Below, piece by piece: positions 34,963 through 44,567 of a stretch of 64,000 nucleotides of DNA. The position numbers were made by a program, and so were the translations under genes. The stretch covers positions 248,001 through 312,000 of the forward strand of contig DATMFO010000009.1 in assembly GCA_035556135.1 (NCBI GenBank), written 5' to 3'. The stretch comes from ZC4RG30 sp035556135. Its GTDB lineage: Bacteria; Pseudomonadota; Gammaproteobacteria; Steroidobacterales; Steroidobacteraceae. How positions within the stretch are numbered: the first letter of the stretch is position 1; every line of letters starts with the position of its first letter. The notes below the pieces were generated by a model. It was not told where the DNA came from. It saw only the letters and a program-made list of their open reading frames with translations, and made no database searches.

Positions 34963-36711
34963 TCAGTCGCGCACGGGCTGCGCCGCGGCGATGCGGCGGT
35001 TGATGTTCCATTGTTGCGCGATGGTGAGGATGGTGTTGGTCACCCAGTACAGCACCAGGCCCGCGGGGAAGAAGGCGAACATCACCGACATCACCAGCGG
35101 CAGCACCATGAACACCTTGGCCTGCACCGGATCAGCCGGCGTGGGCTGCAGCTTGTACTGCAGGAACATGGCGCCGGCCATGATCACCGGCAGCACGAAG
35201 TACGGGTCGCGCGAGGAGAGATCCTGCAGCCAGCCGAAGAACGGCGCCTGGCGCATCTCCACGCTCTCGAGCAGCACCCAGTAGAAGGCCAGGAACACGG
35301 GCAGCTGGATCAGCATGGGCAGGCAGCCGGCAGCCGGGTTCACCTTCTCTTTCTTGTAGAGCTCCATCATGGCTGCCCCAAGCTTCTGCCGGTCATCCTT
35401 GTAGGTTTCCTGCAGCTGCTTCATGCGCGGGGCGACCAGCTTCATCTTGGCCATCGAGCGGCCGGAGGCCTCTGACAGCGGATAGAAGAGCAGCTTGAGC
35501 AGGAAGGTGATGGCGATGATGGCCAGGCCCCAGTTGTTGAAGACCACATGGGCCTTGTCCAGCAGCCAGAACAACGGGCGCGAGAGGAAAGTCAGTTTGC
35601 CGAAGTCCGCGGCACGCCCGAGCTCGGGGTGGATGGCGGTGAGCTGGCGCTGCAGCTTGGGGCCGACGAACAGCGTCTGCGTGATGGTGTCGGTCGCGCC
35701 GGCGGCGACAGTGCGCGTGGGGCCGACGTCGGTGGCCAGGAATTCGTTCTGGCGCACGCGCAGCGTGTAGTGATGCTTCTCGTCACCCGGCGGCACGATC
35801 GCCGATACAAAGTGGTGCTCAAGCGCGGCGAACCAGCCACCGGTGAATTCCTGGTTGAAGCGCGCGTCGGACTCGTTGGTGATCTTCAGCTTCTCGTACT
35901 TCTTGCCGTCGTAGTAGGCGGGGCCGGTGAAGGAGTAGCTGTCGACGTTGAAATAGGAGCGCTTGAGCACCGGCATGTCGCGCTGGATCTGCGCATAGGG
36001 CGCCACCGACCAGGCGCCTTCGCTGCCGTTCGTCACCTCGTACTTCACGTCGATGCGGTAGGAACCGCGCCTGAAGGTCAGGGTCTTGGTGACCTCGACC
36101 CCGGAGGGCGACTTCCAGGTGAAGGGCACGTGCAGCTCGTCCAGCCCCTCTTCGAGGCGGAAGCTGGTGAAAGGTGTCTCGAACAGCGCCAGGTGCGTGG
36201 GGAAGTCGCCGGCGCCCGCGCCGGTGAGACCGGTCTGCAGCACATATTCATCGCCGGGACCGTTGTCGCGCAGCAGGCGCACTACTTCGCTGCCGCCCTT
36301 GTGCACCGGGTACAGCAGCAGGTCGGCGCGCACCAGTTCGGCGCCACGCAGGCTGATGTCCACATCGAGTACGTCGGTGGTGACATTGAGCACGCCGGCG
36401 GCGGCATCGGAGGCGGGAGTCGCAACGGCGGCCGCAGCGGTCGGGACCGCTCCAGGGGCAGTGGCCTGCGGGACAGCGCCGTCGGCCGGGGTCGCGGCCG
36501 GCGTGGCAGCCGGGTTGCCGGCGCTTTCGCTGGTGGGCACCGTGGGCACGGCGGCGGCCAGCGGGTTGTCGCGTCTCTCCTGCTCGAGCGCGCGCTGGGC
36601 CTGGGCGGCCGCGGCGGCATCCTGCGCGCCGAACTCCTTTATCCACACTTGCACATTGACGATCAGGATCAGCGCCAGGCCGATCCACAGGGCAGCTCGC
36701 AGGTTTTTCAT
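34963..36711 (-). CDS. yidC: Membrane protein insertase YidC
   Basis: 582 residues. N-terminal helix (about 4-22), a Pro/Ala-rich linker (about 40-110), the large periplasmic P1 domain (to about 355), then the conserved core with helices TM2-TM6 (LAIIAITFLLKLLFYPL, MKQLQETYKDDRQKLGAAMM, PMLIQLPVFLAFYWVL and VLYWVTNTILTIAQQW). Inserts and folds inner-membrane proteins, alone or with SecYEG. The ATG overlaps the end of yidD. Confidence 0.97.
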   Translation of the reverse strand: MKNLRAALWIGLALILIVNVQVWIKEFGAQDAAAAAQAQRALEQERRDNPLAAAVPTVPTSESAGNPAATPAATPADGAVPQATAPGAVPTAAAAVATPASDAAAGVLNVTTDVLDVDISLRGAELVRADLLLYPVHKGGSEVVRLLRDNGPGDEYVLQTGLTGAGAGDFPTHLALFETPFTSFRLEEGLDELHVPFTWKSPSGVEVTKTLTFRRGSYRIDVKYEVTNGSEGAWSVAPYAQIQRDMPVLKRSYFNVDSYSFTGPAYYDGKKYEKLKITNESDARFNQEFTGGWFAALEHHFVSAIVPPGDEKHHYTLRVRQNEFLATDVGPTRTVAAGATDTITQTLFVGPKLQRQLTAIHPELGRAADFGKLTFLSRPLFWLLDKAHVVFNNWGLAIIAITFLLKLLFYPLSEASGRSMAKMKLVAPRMKQLQETYKDDRQKLGAAMMELYKKEKVNPAAGCLPMLIQLPVFLAFYWVLLESVEMRQAPFFGWLQDLSSRDPYFVLPVIMAGAMFLQYKLQPTPADPVQAKVFMVLPLVMSVMFAFFPAGLVLYWVTNTILTIAQQWNINRRIAAAQPVRD

Positions 36712-36917
36712 GGTACGGGGTCGATCCCGCCTTCATTGAAGGGGTGGCAACGCAGGATTCTTCGCGTCGTCAGGGACAGTCCCCTGACGGCGCCATGTCT
36801 TTCGATCGCCTCCTGCGCGTAGCAGGAGCAGGTGGGGTGGAAGCGGCAGCATTGGCCCAGATGTGGGCTAATGAAGAGCTGGTACCCCTTGATTATTGCG
36901 ATCATGAAACGGCGCAT
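36708..36917 (-). CDS. yidD: Membrane protein insertion efficiency factor YidD
   Basis: 69 residues, complete: IIKGYQLFISPHLGQCCRFH then PTCSCYAQEAIERHG and HPFNEGGIDPVP. The three conserved cysteines and the amphipathic N-terminus are present. Overlaps rnpA by 16 bases and yidC by four bases. Confidence 0.96.
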   Translation of the reverse strand: MRRFMIAIIKGYQLFISPHLGQCCRFHPTCSCYAQEAIERHGAVRGLSLTTRRILRCHPFNEGGIDPVP

Positions 36918-37276
36918 CGTTCGCGGATCTTTTTCCAGAGTCCATCGAGGCTTTCGCGAAGCTGCGCATTATGCGCCGTCCGTGCCCCGTTGCGGGCTCC
37001 GACCACCAGGTCCAGCGCCGGCAGGCCGGCCGCCGCCAGGCGGAAGGATTCGCGCACTACCCTCTTCACACGGTTGCGCGCGACGGAATTGCCCACGGCC
37101 TTGGCGCCGATGGAAAGACCCAGCCGGGCGTGGCCCAGCTCATTCGGTGCGGCGTTGACCGCAAAGCAGTCATCCACCACACGCTGGCGGCGCGAGTACA
37201 CGGTGTTGAAAGCGGCTGACGACAGCAGCCGCTGGTGGCGGGCGAAACCCCGCCGGGCAGGCGCTGCGCCGCTCAT
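36902..37276 (-). CDS. rnpA: Ribonuclease P protein component
   Basis: 124 residues. The diagnostic RNR motif is ARNRVKRVVRESFR (about 66-79), preceded by LGLSIGAKAVGNSV. Binds RNase P RNA and supports 5' maturation of tRNAs. The start lies 12 bases after rpmH. Confidence 0.96.
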   Translation of the reverse strand: MSGAAPARRGFARHQRLLSSAAFNTVYSRRQRVVDDCFAVNAAPNELGHARLGLSIGAKAVGNSVARNRVKRVVRESFRLAAAGLPALDLVVGARNGARTAHNAQLRESLDGLWKKIRERCAVS

Positions 37277-37288
37277 GGCGCAGTCGCT

Positions 37289-37429
37289 TTAGGGGATCAG
37301 GCGCTTGCGGCCCTTGGCGCGACGACGGGCCAGCACCTTGCGGCCGTCGGCGGTGGCCATGCGGGCACGGAAGCCGTGCGTGCGGACACGCTTGATCTTG
37401 CTCGGCTGGTATGTGCGTTTCGTTGCCAT
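37289..37429 (-). CDS. rpmH: 50S ribosomal protein L34
   Basis: 46 residues, ATG at 37429: MATKRTYQPSKIKRVRTHGF, ending RRAKGRKRLIP. Canonical length and sequence. First gene of the leftward rpmH-rnpA-yidD-yidC-mnmE run; its promoter must lie in the 200 bases shared with dnaA. Confidence 0.98.
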   Translation of the reverse strand: MATKRTYQPSKIKRVRTHGFRARMATADGRKVLARRRAKGRKRLIP

Positions 37430-37629
37430 GGCGCTTGAAGGTCGGAAAAATGGGTGCGGCAGGGTACGCAGGGCGGTCGGTGAAGTCAACCGCCGATCGC
37501 TGAAGCGGGGAATCTGGCCTCGCGGCAGTGGTGGCCGATTGCAGTATGGCATCTCCCGGCGGGGCGAGTAGACTCGCCCTCCCCCCACGACTGCCATCGC
37601 CACCAAGAGCGACGAGCCCAAGTATTTCC

Positions 37630-38991
37630 ATGTCCGAGCTGTGGCCCCAGGTGCTCTCGCACCTCAGCAACGAACTGCCGGAGCAGCAGGTGAATACCTG
37701 GCTGCGGCCGCTGCAGGCGGTGCAGGAAGACGGCGTGCTGCGGCTGCTGGCGCCGAACCGTTTTGCGGTGGACTGGGTGCAGAGCAATGCGGCCGAGCGC
37801 ATCGGGTCGCTGCTGCGTGGCACGCCTGGCGGGAACCTGCGGTTGGTGGTGGAGATCGGTTCGCGCACGGTGAGCGCGCCGGTGAATGGCAATGGCCAGG
37901 ATGGCGCGCATGGCGGCAACGGTGCAGCGCCGGCGGCGAAGCGCCCTGCCCCGCAGTCCAGCTACCAGGTTGGCGCGCGGATGAATCCGGAATCCACCTT
38001 CGACCGTTTCGTCGAGGGCAAGAGCAACCACTTCGCGAAGGCCGCGGCCATGCAGGTGGCGGAGAATCCCGGCCGCGCCTACAACCCGCTGTTCATCTAC
38101 GGGGGCACGGGCCTGGGCAAGACGCACCTGATGCAGGCCGTGGGACATGTGATCCGCGAGCGTGATCCTTCCGCGCGCATCGCCTACGTGCACTCCGAGC
38201 GGTTCGTGGACAACATGGTGCAGGCCCTGCGCCACAACACCATGAACGAGTTCAAGACGGCGTACCGTTCGCTGTCGGCGCTGCTCATCGACGATATCCA
38301 GTTCTTCGCCAACAAGACGCAGTCGCAGGAAGAGTTCTTCCACACCTTCAACGCACTGTTCGAAGGCCAGGCGCAGATCATCCTCACTTCGGACCGGTAT
38401 CCCAAGGAGATTCCGGGGCTGGAGGAAAGGCTCAAATCACGCTTCGGCTGGGGTCTTTCGGTGGCCATCGAGCCGCCGGAGCTGGAGACTTCCGTAGCCA
38501 TCCTGATCAGCAAGGCGCAGGACGCAGGCCTTTCGCTGCCGGAGGAAGTGGCGTTCTTCGTTGCCAAGCGCATCCGTTCGAACGTGCGCGAGCTCGAGGG
38601 TGCGCTGAGGCGCATCGTGGCCAACGCCCGCTTCACCGGGCAACCGGTCACGCTGGACTTCGCCCGCGAGGCGCTGAAGGACCTGCTGAACCTGCAGGCG
38701 CGCCTGGTGACCATCGAGAACATCCAGAAGACGGTGGCGGATTATTTCAAGCTGCGGATGTCTGACCTGCTGTCCGAGAAGCGCAGCCGTTCACTGGCAC
38801 GCCCGCGGCAGATCGCGATGACGCTGGCGCGTGAGCTCACGCAGCTGTCACTGCCGGAGATCGGCCAGGCCTTCGGTGGTCGTGACCACACCACGGTGAT
38901 GCATGCCTGCCAGCGTGTGCAGGGATTGCAGGAAGCAGACACGCGGGTGCGCGAGGATTATTCAAACCTGGTGAGGATCCTCACGGGTTGA
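37630..38991 (+). CDS. dnaA: Chromosomal replication initiator DnaA
   Basis: 453 residues from ATG 37630 (MSELWPQVLSHLSNELPEQQ). Domain I about 1-85; short Gly/Ala linker; AAA+ domain with Walker A GGTGLGKTH (about 157-165) and Walker B LLIDDIQFF; C-terminal DNA-binding domain with the signature ARPRQIAMTLARELT and FGGRDHTTVMHAC. Divergent from rpmH, next to oriC. Confidence 0.98.
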   Translation: MSELWPQVLSHLSNELPEQQVNTWLRPLQAVQEDGVLRLLAPNRFAVDWVQSNAAERIGSLLRGTPGGNLRLVVEIGSRTVSAPVNGNGQDGAHGGNGAAPAAKRPAPQSSYQVGARMNPESTFDRFVEGKSNHFAKAAAMQVAENPGRAYNPLFIYGGTGLGKTHLMQAVGHVIRERDPSARIAYVHSERFVDNMVQALRHNTMNEFKTAYRSLSALLIDDIQFFANKTQSQEEFFHTFNALFEGQAQIILTSDRYPKEIPGLEERLKSRFGWGLSVAIEPPELETSVAILISKAQDAGLSLPEEVAFFVAKRIRSNVRELEGALRRIVANARFTGQPVTLDFAREALKDLLNLQARLVTIENIQKTVADYFKLRMSDLLSEKRSRSLARPRQIAMTLARELTQLSLPEIGQAFGGRDHTTVMHACQRVQGLQEADTRVREDYSNLVRILTG

Positions 38992-39237
38992 TGGAGGCGC
39001 TCGCGCCTGTGGACAAGCCTGTGAATGACCCTGTGGACAAGCCTGGGGAAAAACAGGGAGTTGTTTTGGGGATGGATTACCCACAGGGCGCCAACAAGTC
39101 GCGGGCGGTCAATCCCCGACATTGTCGTGACCGTTTTGATGCGCAAGGGCATGTTCCACAAGGGCGAAAGTGTTTATCCTCACTGTCCACAGGCCTAATC
39201 ACGACAGTGATTATTTGAATTCCAAGAAGGTTCTTTC
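38992..39237. other. Putative origin of replication (oriC) with DnaA boxes
   Basis: The dnaA-dnaN gap holds a cluster of DnaA-box-like nonamers (consensus TTATCCACA): TGTGGACAA at 39008-39016 and 39032-39040 (reverse of TTGTCCACA, 24 bases apart), TTACCCACA at 39077-39085, TGTTCCACA at 39152-39160, TTATCCTCA at 39174-39182 and CTGTCCACA at 39183-39191. The most AT-rich part (about 39195-39225, containing GATTATTTGAATT) is a candidate unwinding element. Genes point away on both sides, as expected at an origin. Confidence 0.75.
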
Positions 39238-40341
39238 ATGAAGTTCAGCGCGACACGCGAGCAGATCCTGGGACCGCTGCAGTCCGTCATCGGTGTGGTC
39301 GAACGCAAGCAGACCATGCCGGTGCTGGCGAATGTGCTGCTGGCCGTGAAAGGCAACCGCCTGTCCGTCACCGGCACAGACCTCGAGGTCGAGCTGGTCG
39401 CTTCGGGTGAGGTGAACGTGGCGCAGCCGGGCGAGATCACGGTGCCCGGTCGCAAGCTGCTCGATATCGCCAAGTCGCTGCCGGAAAAGGCGGCGGTCAC
39501 GGTGACCATCGACGGAGAGAAGCTGAAGGTCACGGCCGGGCGCAGCCGGTTCACGCTGTCCACTCTGGCCGCGACGGAGTTCCCGGTGGTGGAGTCGGTG
39601 AATGCCACCCAGACCATCTCGCTGCCGCAGGCCGAGCTCGGCCGGCTGATCGGCAAGACGCATTTCTCGATGGCGCAGCAGGACGTGCGCTACTACCTGA
39701 ACGGCACTTTGCTTGAAACGGACGGGAAAACGCTTCGAATGGTGGCGACTGACGGCCATCGTCTGGCAATTGCAGAGACCACGCTGGCCGATGCGGCGAA
39801 GAACGTGCAGGCCCAGCAGGTCATCGTGCCCCGGAAGGGTGTGCTGGAGCTGCAGCGCATCCTTGGCTCCAGCGGGGAAGTGGAGATCCAGATCGGAACC
39901 AACCACATTCGGCTGCAGATTGGCGACATTCGATTCACTTCGAAGCTCATTGATGGCAAGTTTCCGGAATATGGGCGCGTAATCCCGGCCAGTCCCGGCA
40001 AGATCGTCGTGGTAGAGCGCGATTCCATTCGTGCGGCGCTGCAGCGAACCGCGATTCTCTCCAATGAGAAATACCGCGGGGTGCGGGTCAGCCTGGCCAA
40101 AAATTCCGTGAAGCTGCAGGCCCACAATCCCGAGCAGGAAGAGGCGCAGGACGAGGTCGAGGTCGACTACAGCGGTGAAGAGCTGGAGATCGGTTTCAAC
40201 GTCACCTACCTGCTCGATGCACTGGCGGCAGTCGATACCGAATCGGTGGAGATCGGGCTCACCGACGCGAACAGCAGCTGCCTGATCCGCTCGCCAGGGA
40301 CTACGGCTTCCCGCTACGTTGTCATGCCGATGCGGCTGTAG
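39238..40341 (+). CDS. dnaN: DNA polymerase III beta subunit (sliding clamp)
   Basis: 367 residues, complete three-domain clamp: MKFSATREQILGPLQSVIGV at the start, LEVELVASGEV, the conserved VATDGHRLA near the middle, and the family-typical C-terminus YVVMPMRL. Tethers polymerase III to DNA. Ribosome site AGAAGG upstream. Confidence 0.98.
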   Translation: MKFSATREQILGPLQSVIGVVERKQTMPVLANVLLAVKGNRLSVTGTDLEVELVASGEVNVAQPGEITVPGRKLLDIAKSLPEKAAVTVTIDGEKLKVTAGRSRFTLSTLAATEFPVVESVNATQTISLPQAELGRLIGKTHFSMAQQDVRYYLNGTLLETDGKTLRMVATDGHRLAIAETTLADAAKNVQAQQVIVPRKGVLELQRILGSSGEVEIQIGTNHIRLQIGDIRFTSKLIDGKFPEYGRVIPASPGKIVVVERDSIRAALQRTAILSNEKYRGVRVSLAKNSVKLQAHNPEQEEAQDEVEVDYSGEELEIGFNVTYLLDALAAVDTESVEIGLTDANSSCLIRSPGTTASRYVVMPMRL

Positions 40342-40356
40342 GCCGCATTTCCGCCA

Positions 40357-41412
40357 GTGAGCCTGGCGTCGCTCCGCATCCGTGACCTTCGCTGCCTGGC
40401 GGAGGCGGAGCTTTTCTTCGGGCCTCGCCTTAACCTCATCCACGGCCCCAATGGGTCCGGGAAAACTTCCATCCTGGAAGCGGCGTTCCTCATCGGGCGA
40501 GGGCGGTCCTTCCGCAGCCGGCATACCGAAACCCTGATCAGGCGAGGCAGCGAGGCGCTGCAGGTCTTCGCCGAGACAGTAGATCCGCCTCATCGCATCG
40601 GCTTCGAGTACCGCCGCGAGCAGTCGTACGTCGCGCGGGTGGATGGGGCTGACGCAGGTGGGCTCGCCGAACTGCCTCGCTCCTTGTTCGTGGAAGCCAT
40701 CGATCCGGAGGTGCATAGGCTGGTGGAAGGCGCGCCGGGCGAGCGCCGGAGATGGCTGGACTGGGGAGTGTTCCACGTGGAACCTCTGTTCCTGGAAAGC
40801 TGGCAGCGATTCAGCCGGGCGCTTCGCCAGCGCAACGCGGCGCTGAAGGCGGGGCAGGATCCGAGGTCGTGGGAAGGTGAGTTGGCAGTTCAGGGTGAGG
40901 CTGTGGCGCAGGCGAGGGGTCTCTGGTTTGAGCGGCTCAAGCCGTTGCTGTCCGACGCCATTCAGCGGCTCGCCAACCTGGATGTGGAACTCAGCTACTA
41001 CCGCGGCTGGGGCGCCGACCGGTCACTGTCCGCAGCACTTGAACAGGGGCTCGAGCGGGACAGGGAAAGGGGCTCCACCCTGTCGGGACCCCAGCGGGCC
41101 GATGTGTTGCTGCGGGTGGCGGGCAAGGCGGCAAAGGAATCGCTCTCGCGCGGACAGCAGAAACTGGTGGCCGCTGCAATGGTTCTCGCATTGCTGCGCG
41201 CACTGAAGGAGGAGGGCGCGCCAACCGCAACCCTTCTCCTGGACGATCCCGCTGCGGAACTGGATGCCGGAAGGTTGGGCGCCCTGGTGTCCATGGTCCA
41301 AAGCCTGGACTGCCAGCTGATCATCACCAGTCTGGAATCCGACCGCGCCCCGTTCGGTCATCCCGAAAGGATGTTCCACGTGGAACGTGGCGAGGTGCGG
41401 TCAGTAGTGTAG
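40357..41412 (+). CDS. recF: DNA replication and repair protein RecF
   Basis: 351 residues from GTG 40357, 15 bases after dnaN. Walker A GPNGSGKTS (about 29-37), ABC-type signature LSRGQQKLVAAAMV (about 263) and Walker B LLLDDPAAELD (about 290). Loads RecA at gaps together with RecO/RecR. Two parS-like palindromes lie inside the coding sequence. Confidence 0.96.
   Translation: MSLASLRIRDLRCLAEAELFFGPRLNLIHGPNGSGKTSILEAAFLIGRGRSFRSRHTETLIRRGSEALQVFAETVDPPHRIGFEYRREQSYVARVDGADAGGLAELPRSLFVEAIDPEVHRLVEGAPGERRRWLDWGVFHVEPLFLESWQRFSRALRQRNAALKAGQDPRSWEGELAVQGEAVAQARGLWFERLKPLLSDAIQRLANLDVELSYYRGWGADRSLSAALEQGLERDRERGSTLSGPQRADVLLRVAGKAAKESLSRGQQKLVAAAMVLALLRALKEEGAPTATLLLDDPAAELDAGRLGALVSMVQSLDCQLIITSLESDRAPFGHPERMFHVERGEVRSVV
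40769..40784. promoter_or_regulatory. parS-like centromere site (first)
   Basis: TGTTCCACGTGGAACC within recF. It matches the bacterial parS consensus TGTTNCACGTGNAACA at all but the last base and, as I recall, equals a parS form used in Pseudomonas. ParB should load here. Position about 1.6 kb from oriC is typical. Confidence 0.82.
41372..41387. promoter_or_regulatory. parS-like centromere site (second)
   Basis: TGTTCCACGTGGAACG near the end of recF, 603 bases from the first site and sharing its 15-base core. A random chance of two such palindromes in one gene is very low. Confidence 0.82.
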
Positions 41413-41446
41413 AAAGGAATCTGCCGGCAAAAGCGCCAAAGATGGG

Positions 41447-43597
41447 CTAATTTGCGGCGATCAGTGAGGTATTTTCGGCCACCAACCTGTGTATCAGGGT
41501 CACCAGCGCGTTCGGGCTGTATGGCTTGGTCAAATGCTCCTGGAAGCCCGCATCCAAGGCCCGCTTCCTGTCCTCCAGCCGGGTATATGCCGTCACCGCC
41601 ACCGCCGGGAGCTGGCTGGCGTCCAGTCCCAGCTCGTGGCGGACGATGCGCAGGAACTGGTTGCCGTCCAGGGCAGGCAGGCCGATATCGCTGACCAGCA
41701 CGTCGAATGACCCACCGGGCTTCGCTTCCCTGAGCCGTGTCAGCGCCTCCGCGGCTGTACCCACCGCCGTCACCTGCGCGCCATGCTCCTCCAGGATCCG
41801 CTTCAGGACCTCGCGCATCTCCGCCTGGTCCTCCACGACCAGGACGCGCACACCCCCGAGTGAGTGCACACCCGGACTGGCCGGCGTGACCTCCACGTTG
41901 TGGCCTGACGCACTCCCCACACGCTCCGGCAGCGTCACCACGAAACGCGAACCCAGGCCACGACCCTCACTCTCCGCGCGGATGGTGCCGCCGTGCAGCT
42001 CCACGATCTGTCGGGCGATCGACAGGCCCAGTCCCAGCCCGCCATAGCCACGTGAGCGCGCGAAGTCCGCCTGGCGGAAGCGGTCGAAGACATGCGGCAG
42101 CAGGCTGGCGTCGATCCCCTGGCCGGTATCGCGCACCTCGATGGTGTATCGCCCCGCGTCGGGCTTCGCGCAGGAAAGCGAGATGGTGCCGCCGCGAGGG
42201 GTGAACTTGACGGCATTCGACAGCAGGTTGTCCACCACCTGCCGCAGGCGCGTACCGTCAGCCTGGATCGGCGCCGGTCCCGGCAACGGATGCCAGGCGA
42301 GGGTAATGCCACGGCCCTCGACCGACGGCAGCATGCTGGCGTGAACCGAGGCGAGCAGCTCGTTGAGATCCAGCGCCTCCGGCTCCAGTTCGAACTTGCC
42401 ATTGGTCAGCCGACAGCTGTCCATCAGGCCTGAAATCAGGCGGCCGAGCGAGACGGCGTTCTCGCTGATCACCGCCAGGCCTTTCTGCAGCATCTGCTCG
42501 TCCTTCACGAACTGCGTACGCAGCAGCCGCGACCAGGCCACGATGTTTGCCAGCGGGGTGCGCAGCTCATGCGAGACCGTGACGAGGAATTCGTCCTTGG
42601 CGTGCATGGCGCGATCCACCTCGCAACGCGCCACACGCTCGGCGTCGAGCAGCCGGGTACTGTCGGCAGCCAGCGTGCGGCAGCGCCGCTCGCTCTCGCG
42701 CAGTGCCGCCTCGCTCATCACGCGCTGGGTGATGTCGTCGAAGATGATGGCCACGCGCCGCTGCTGCGGCTCCCCGACGCGGAAGGCATAGACCTCGTAC
42801 CAGTGCCCCAGGGACGCAGCCGGCAATTCGAAGCGCGCCGGCTCGCCACTGCGGGCGATGCGGCCGTATACGTCAAACCAGTGCTGCTCGAGTTGCGGTG
42901 TGAGCTCGCGGGCACGCCGCCCGACCGCGTTGTGCAGGCCGGTGTGGCGTTCAAAGGCGATGTTGGTCTCCAGGTAGCGGTAGTCCAGCACGTGCTGCGC
43001 GCTGTCGAACAGCACCTCGATGATGCAGAAGCCCTCGTCGATGGAGTTGAACAGGCGCCGGTACTTCTGCTCGCTCTGCCGCAGCTGCGCCAGCGAGCGT
43101 GCCTGCTCCACCGCCTGCCAGGTGCGTTCACCGGTTTCACCAATGAGCGAAATCTCTGATTCCGTCCAGTGGCGCGGCGAGGTCTGGTGGACGTACAGCG
43201 CAGCCACCATCTGCGCCTGCCGCACAAGCCGGTAGACCACGGCGGACCGGATATCCAGCGCCGCCTGGGATGGCGGGATCAGCTGCGCAACGGCCTGCGG
43301 TTCGACCAGCGCATCATCGATGGCGGAGACCTGCTGGGTGGCAGCCTCAACCTTCCAGGAGCCGAGCAGGGCGGCAATACCCGGACGCCGCCATTCCCCC
43401 AGAATGCGCAGCGCCTCACCCTCCGAATCGATCTCGGCATATCCCACCCGATCCACACCCAGACGCTCGCCCAGCAGGCGAACCGCGGCAAGCTGGATCT
43501 CGATGGGATCGCTGATGCAGCGCAGGTGATCGGACAGGCCAAGCAGGAACTCCAGCTGCTCCAGGTGGTCGCGCGGCACTGTGGACGTCGCGAGCAT
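41447..43597 (-). CDS. Hybrid sensor histidine kinase/response regulator (GAF-PAS-HK-REC)
   Basis: 716 residues, no membrane helices seen, so probably cytosolic. Order: GAF-like sensor (about 10-170), PAS-like domain (about 175-300), HisKA with the phospho-acceptor His in VSHELRTPLANIV (about 340), HATPase with N box LLSNAVKFTPRG and G boxes DTGQGID and GYGGLGLGLSIA, and a receiver domain (about 590-705) with phospho-acceptor Asp in VSDIGLPALDG. Signal unknown. Lies 62 bases downstream of the Crp/Fnr gene on the same strand, so the two may be co-transcribed. Confidence 0.92.
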   Translation of the reverse strand: MLATSTVPRDHLEQLEFLLGLSDHLRCISDPIEIQLAAVRLLGERLGVDRVGYAEIDSEGEALRILGEWRRPGIAALLGSWKVEAATQQVSAIDDALVEPQAVAQLIPPSQAALDIRSAVVYRLVRQAQMVAALYVHQTSPRHWTESEISLIGETGERTWQAVEQARSLAQLRQSEQKYRRLFNSIDEGFCIIEVLFDSAQHVLDYRYLETNIAFERHTGLHNAVGRRARELTPQLEQHWFDVYGRIARSGEPARFELPAASLGHWYEVYAFRVGEPQQRRVAIIFDDITQRVMSEAALRESERRCRTLAADSTRLLDAERVARCEVDRAMHAKDEFLVTVSHELRTPLANIVAWSRLLRTQFVKDEQMLQKGLAVISENAVSLGRLISGLMDSCRLTNGKFELEPEALDLNELLASVHASMLPSVEGRGITLAWHPLPGPAPIQADGTRLRQVVDNLLSNAVKFTPRGGTISLSCAKPDAGRYTIEVRDTGQGIDASLLPHVFDRFRQADFARSRGYGGLGLGLSIARQIVELHGGTIRAESEGRGLGSRFVVTLPERVGSASGHNVEVTPASPGVHSLGGVRVLVVEDQAEMREVLKRILEEHGAQVTAVGTAAEALTRLREAKPGGSFDVLVSDIGLPALDGNQFLRIVRHELGLDASQLPAVAVTAYTRLEDRKRALDAGFQEHLTKPYSPNALVTLIHRLVAENTSLIAAN

Positions 43598-43659
43598 TTG
43601 TTCTTCTCCGTGGGGCGCAGATCATCGCGCGCGCCCACGGACCTGCGCACTAACCTGCA

Positions 43660-44391
43660 TCACATGGCACCGCCGCGAAGATGCAGGTAAACAGGGTCGA
43701 ATCCCGCCACCGCTTCCAGCGCATGCCGATCCAGCAGCTGCAGCCGGCCGCCATGCAGCTCGGCAAGGTTGGTGCGGCGCATGCACATCAGCGTGCGGTT
43801 CACGTGCACTGCGGAAAGCGCCAGCATGTCACCGAGCTCCGCCTGGGTGAGCGGCACCACGCAGGCATTGTCCTGCGTGAGGCCCAGGGACTCCAGCCGC
43901 CAGAAGACTTCGCACAACAGGTGCGCCGTACGCTGCAGGGCAGTGCGCTGGCCGATGTTCACCACCCACTCCCGCGTGATGGATTCTTCCACCGCACCGG
44001 CCCACCACAGTGCGCGCGCCAGGCGCGGGTGCCGCTCGAGCAGGGACAGCGCGCTTGCTGGCGGCAGCCAGGCCACGGTCACGGGGCTGAGCGTGGCGAT
44101 GGAGTGATCCATGCGCCGCAGCAGCAGTACGCCCAGGTCGCTGACGTCGCCGGGCAGCATGAGGCCCACGATCTGCCGGCGGCCGTCGGGCAGCAGCTTG
44201 TAGCGGCAGGCGATTCCCTCAAGGATGGCGAAGATGCCCTCGGGCGGGCACCGCTCCTCGACGAAGCAGGCATGGGCACCGATGCGCCTTTCCATGCACA
44301 GCGCCGCGAGCAGCGCGCCGCGCTCCTCGTCGTCTAGCGGACAAAACCCCTGCAGCCGGCGGAGGAGATGCCCGGCGTGCTCCAGACTCAT
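43660..44391 (-). CDS. Crp/Fnr-family transcriptional regulator
   Basis: 243 residues: cyclic-nucleotide-binding-like beta-roll (about 15-120, VEERCPPEGIFAILEGIACR), a dimer helix, and a winged helix-turn-helix (about 180-225, LTQAELGDMLALSAVHVNRT). No cluster of N-terminal cysteines for an iron-sulfur centre, so it is not an FNR-type oxygen sensor. Ligand unknown. Upstream of the hybrid kinase and divergent from gyrB. Confidence 0.9.
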   Translation of the reverse strand: MSLEHAGHLLRRLQGFCPLDDEERGALLAALCMERRIGAHACFVEERCPPEGIFAILEGIACRYKLLPDGRRQIVGLMLPGDVSDLGVLLLRRMDHSIATLSPVTVAWLPPASALSLLERHPRLARALWWAGAVEESITREWVVNIGQRTALQRTAHLLCEVFWRLESLGLTQDNACVVPLTQAELGDMLALSAVHVNRTLMCMRRTNLAELHGGRLQLLDRHALEAVAGFDPVYLHLRGGAM

Positions 44392-44567
44392 CGACGCCTC
44401 CGGCGGTATTCTCAGCGGCGGCCTTCGGTATGCGGCGGCAGGTTCACTGTTAACATAAGGGCAGATCGGGAACGTTAACCCAGATCAGTGACCGCCGGGG
44501 CGATGGGCGGGCCGGGGGGTGGTGAGCCCGGCGGGAAGGGCGGCCGGCGAAAAGCCCTCTCAGCGGC

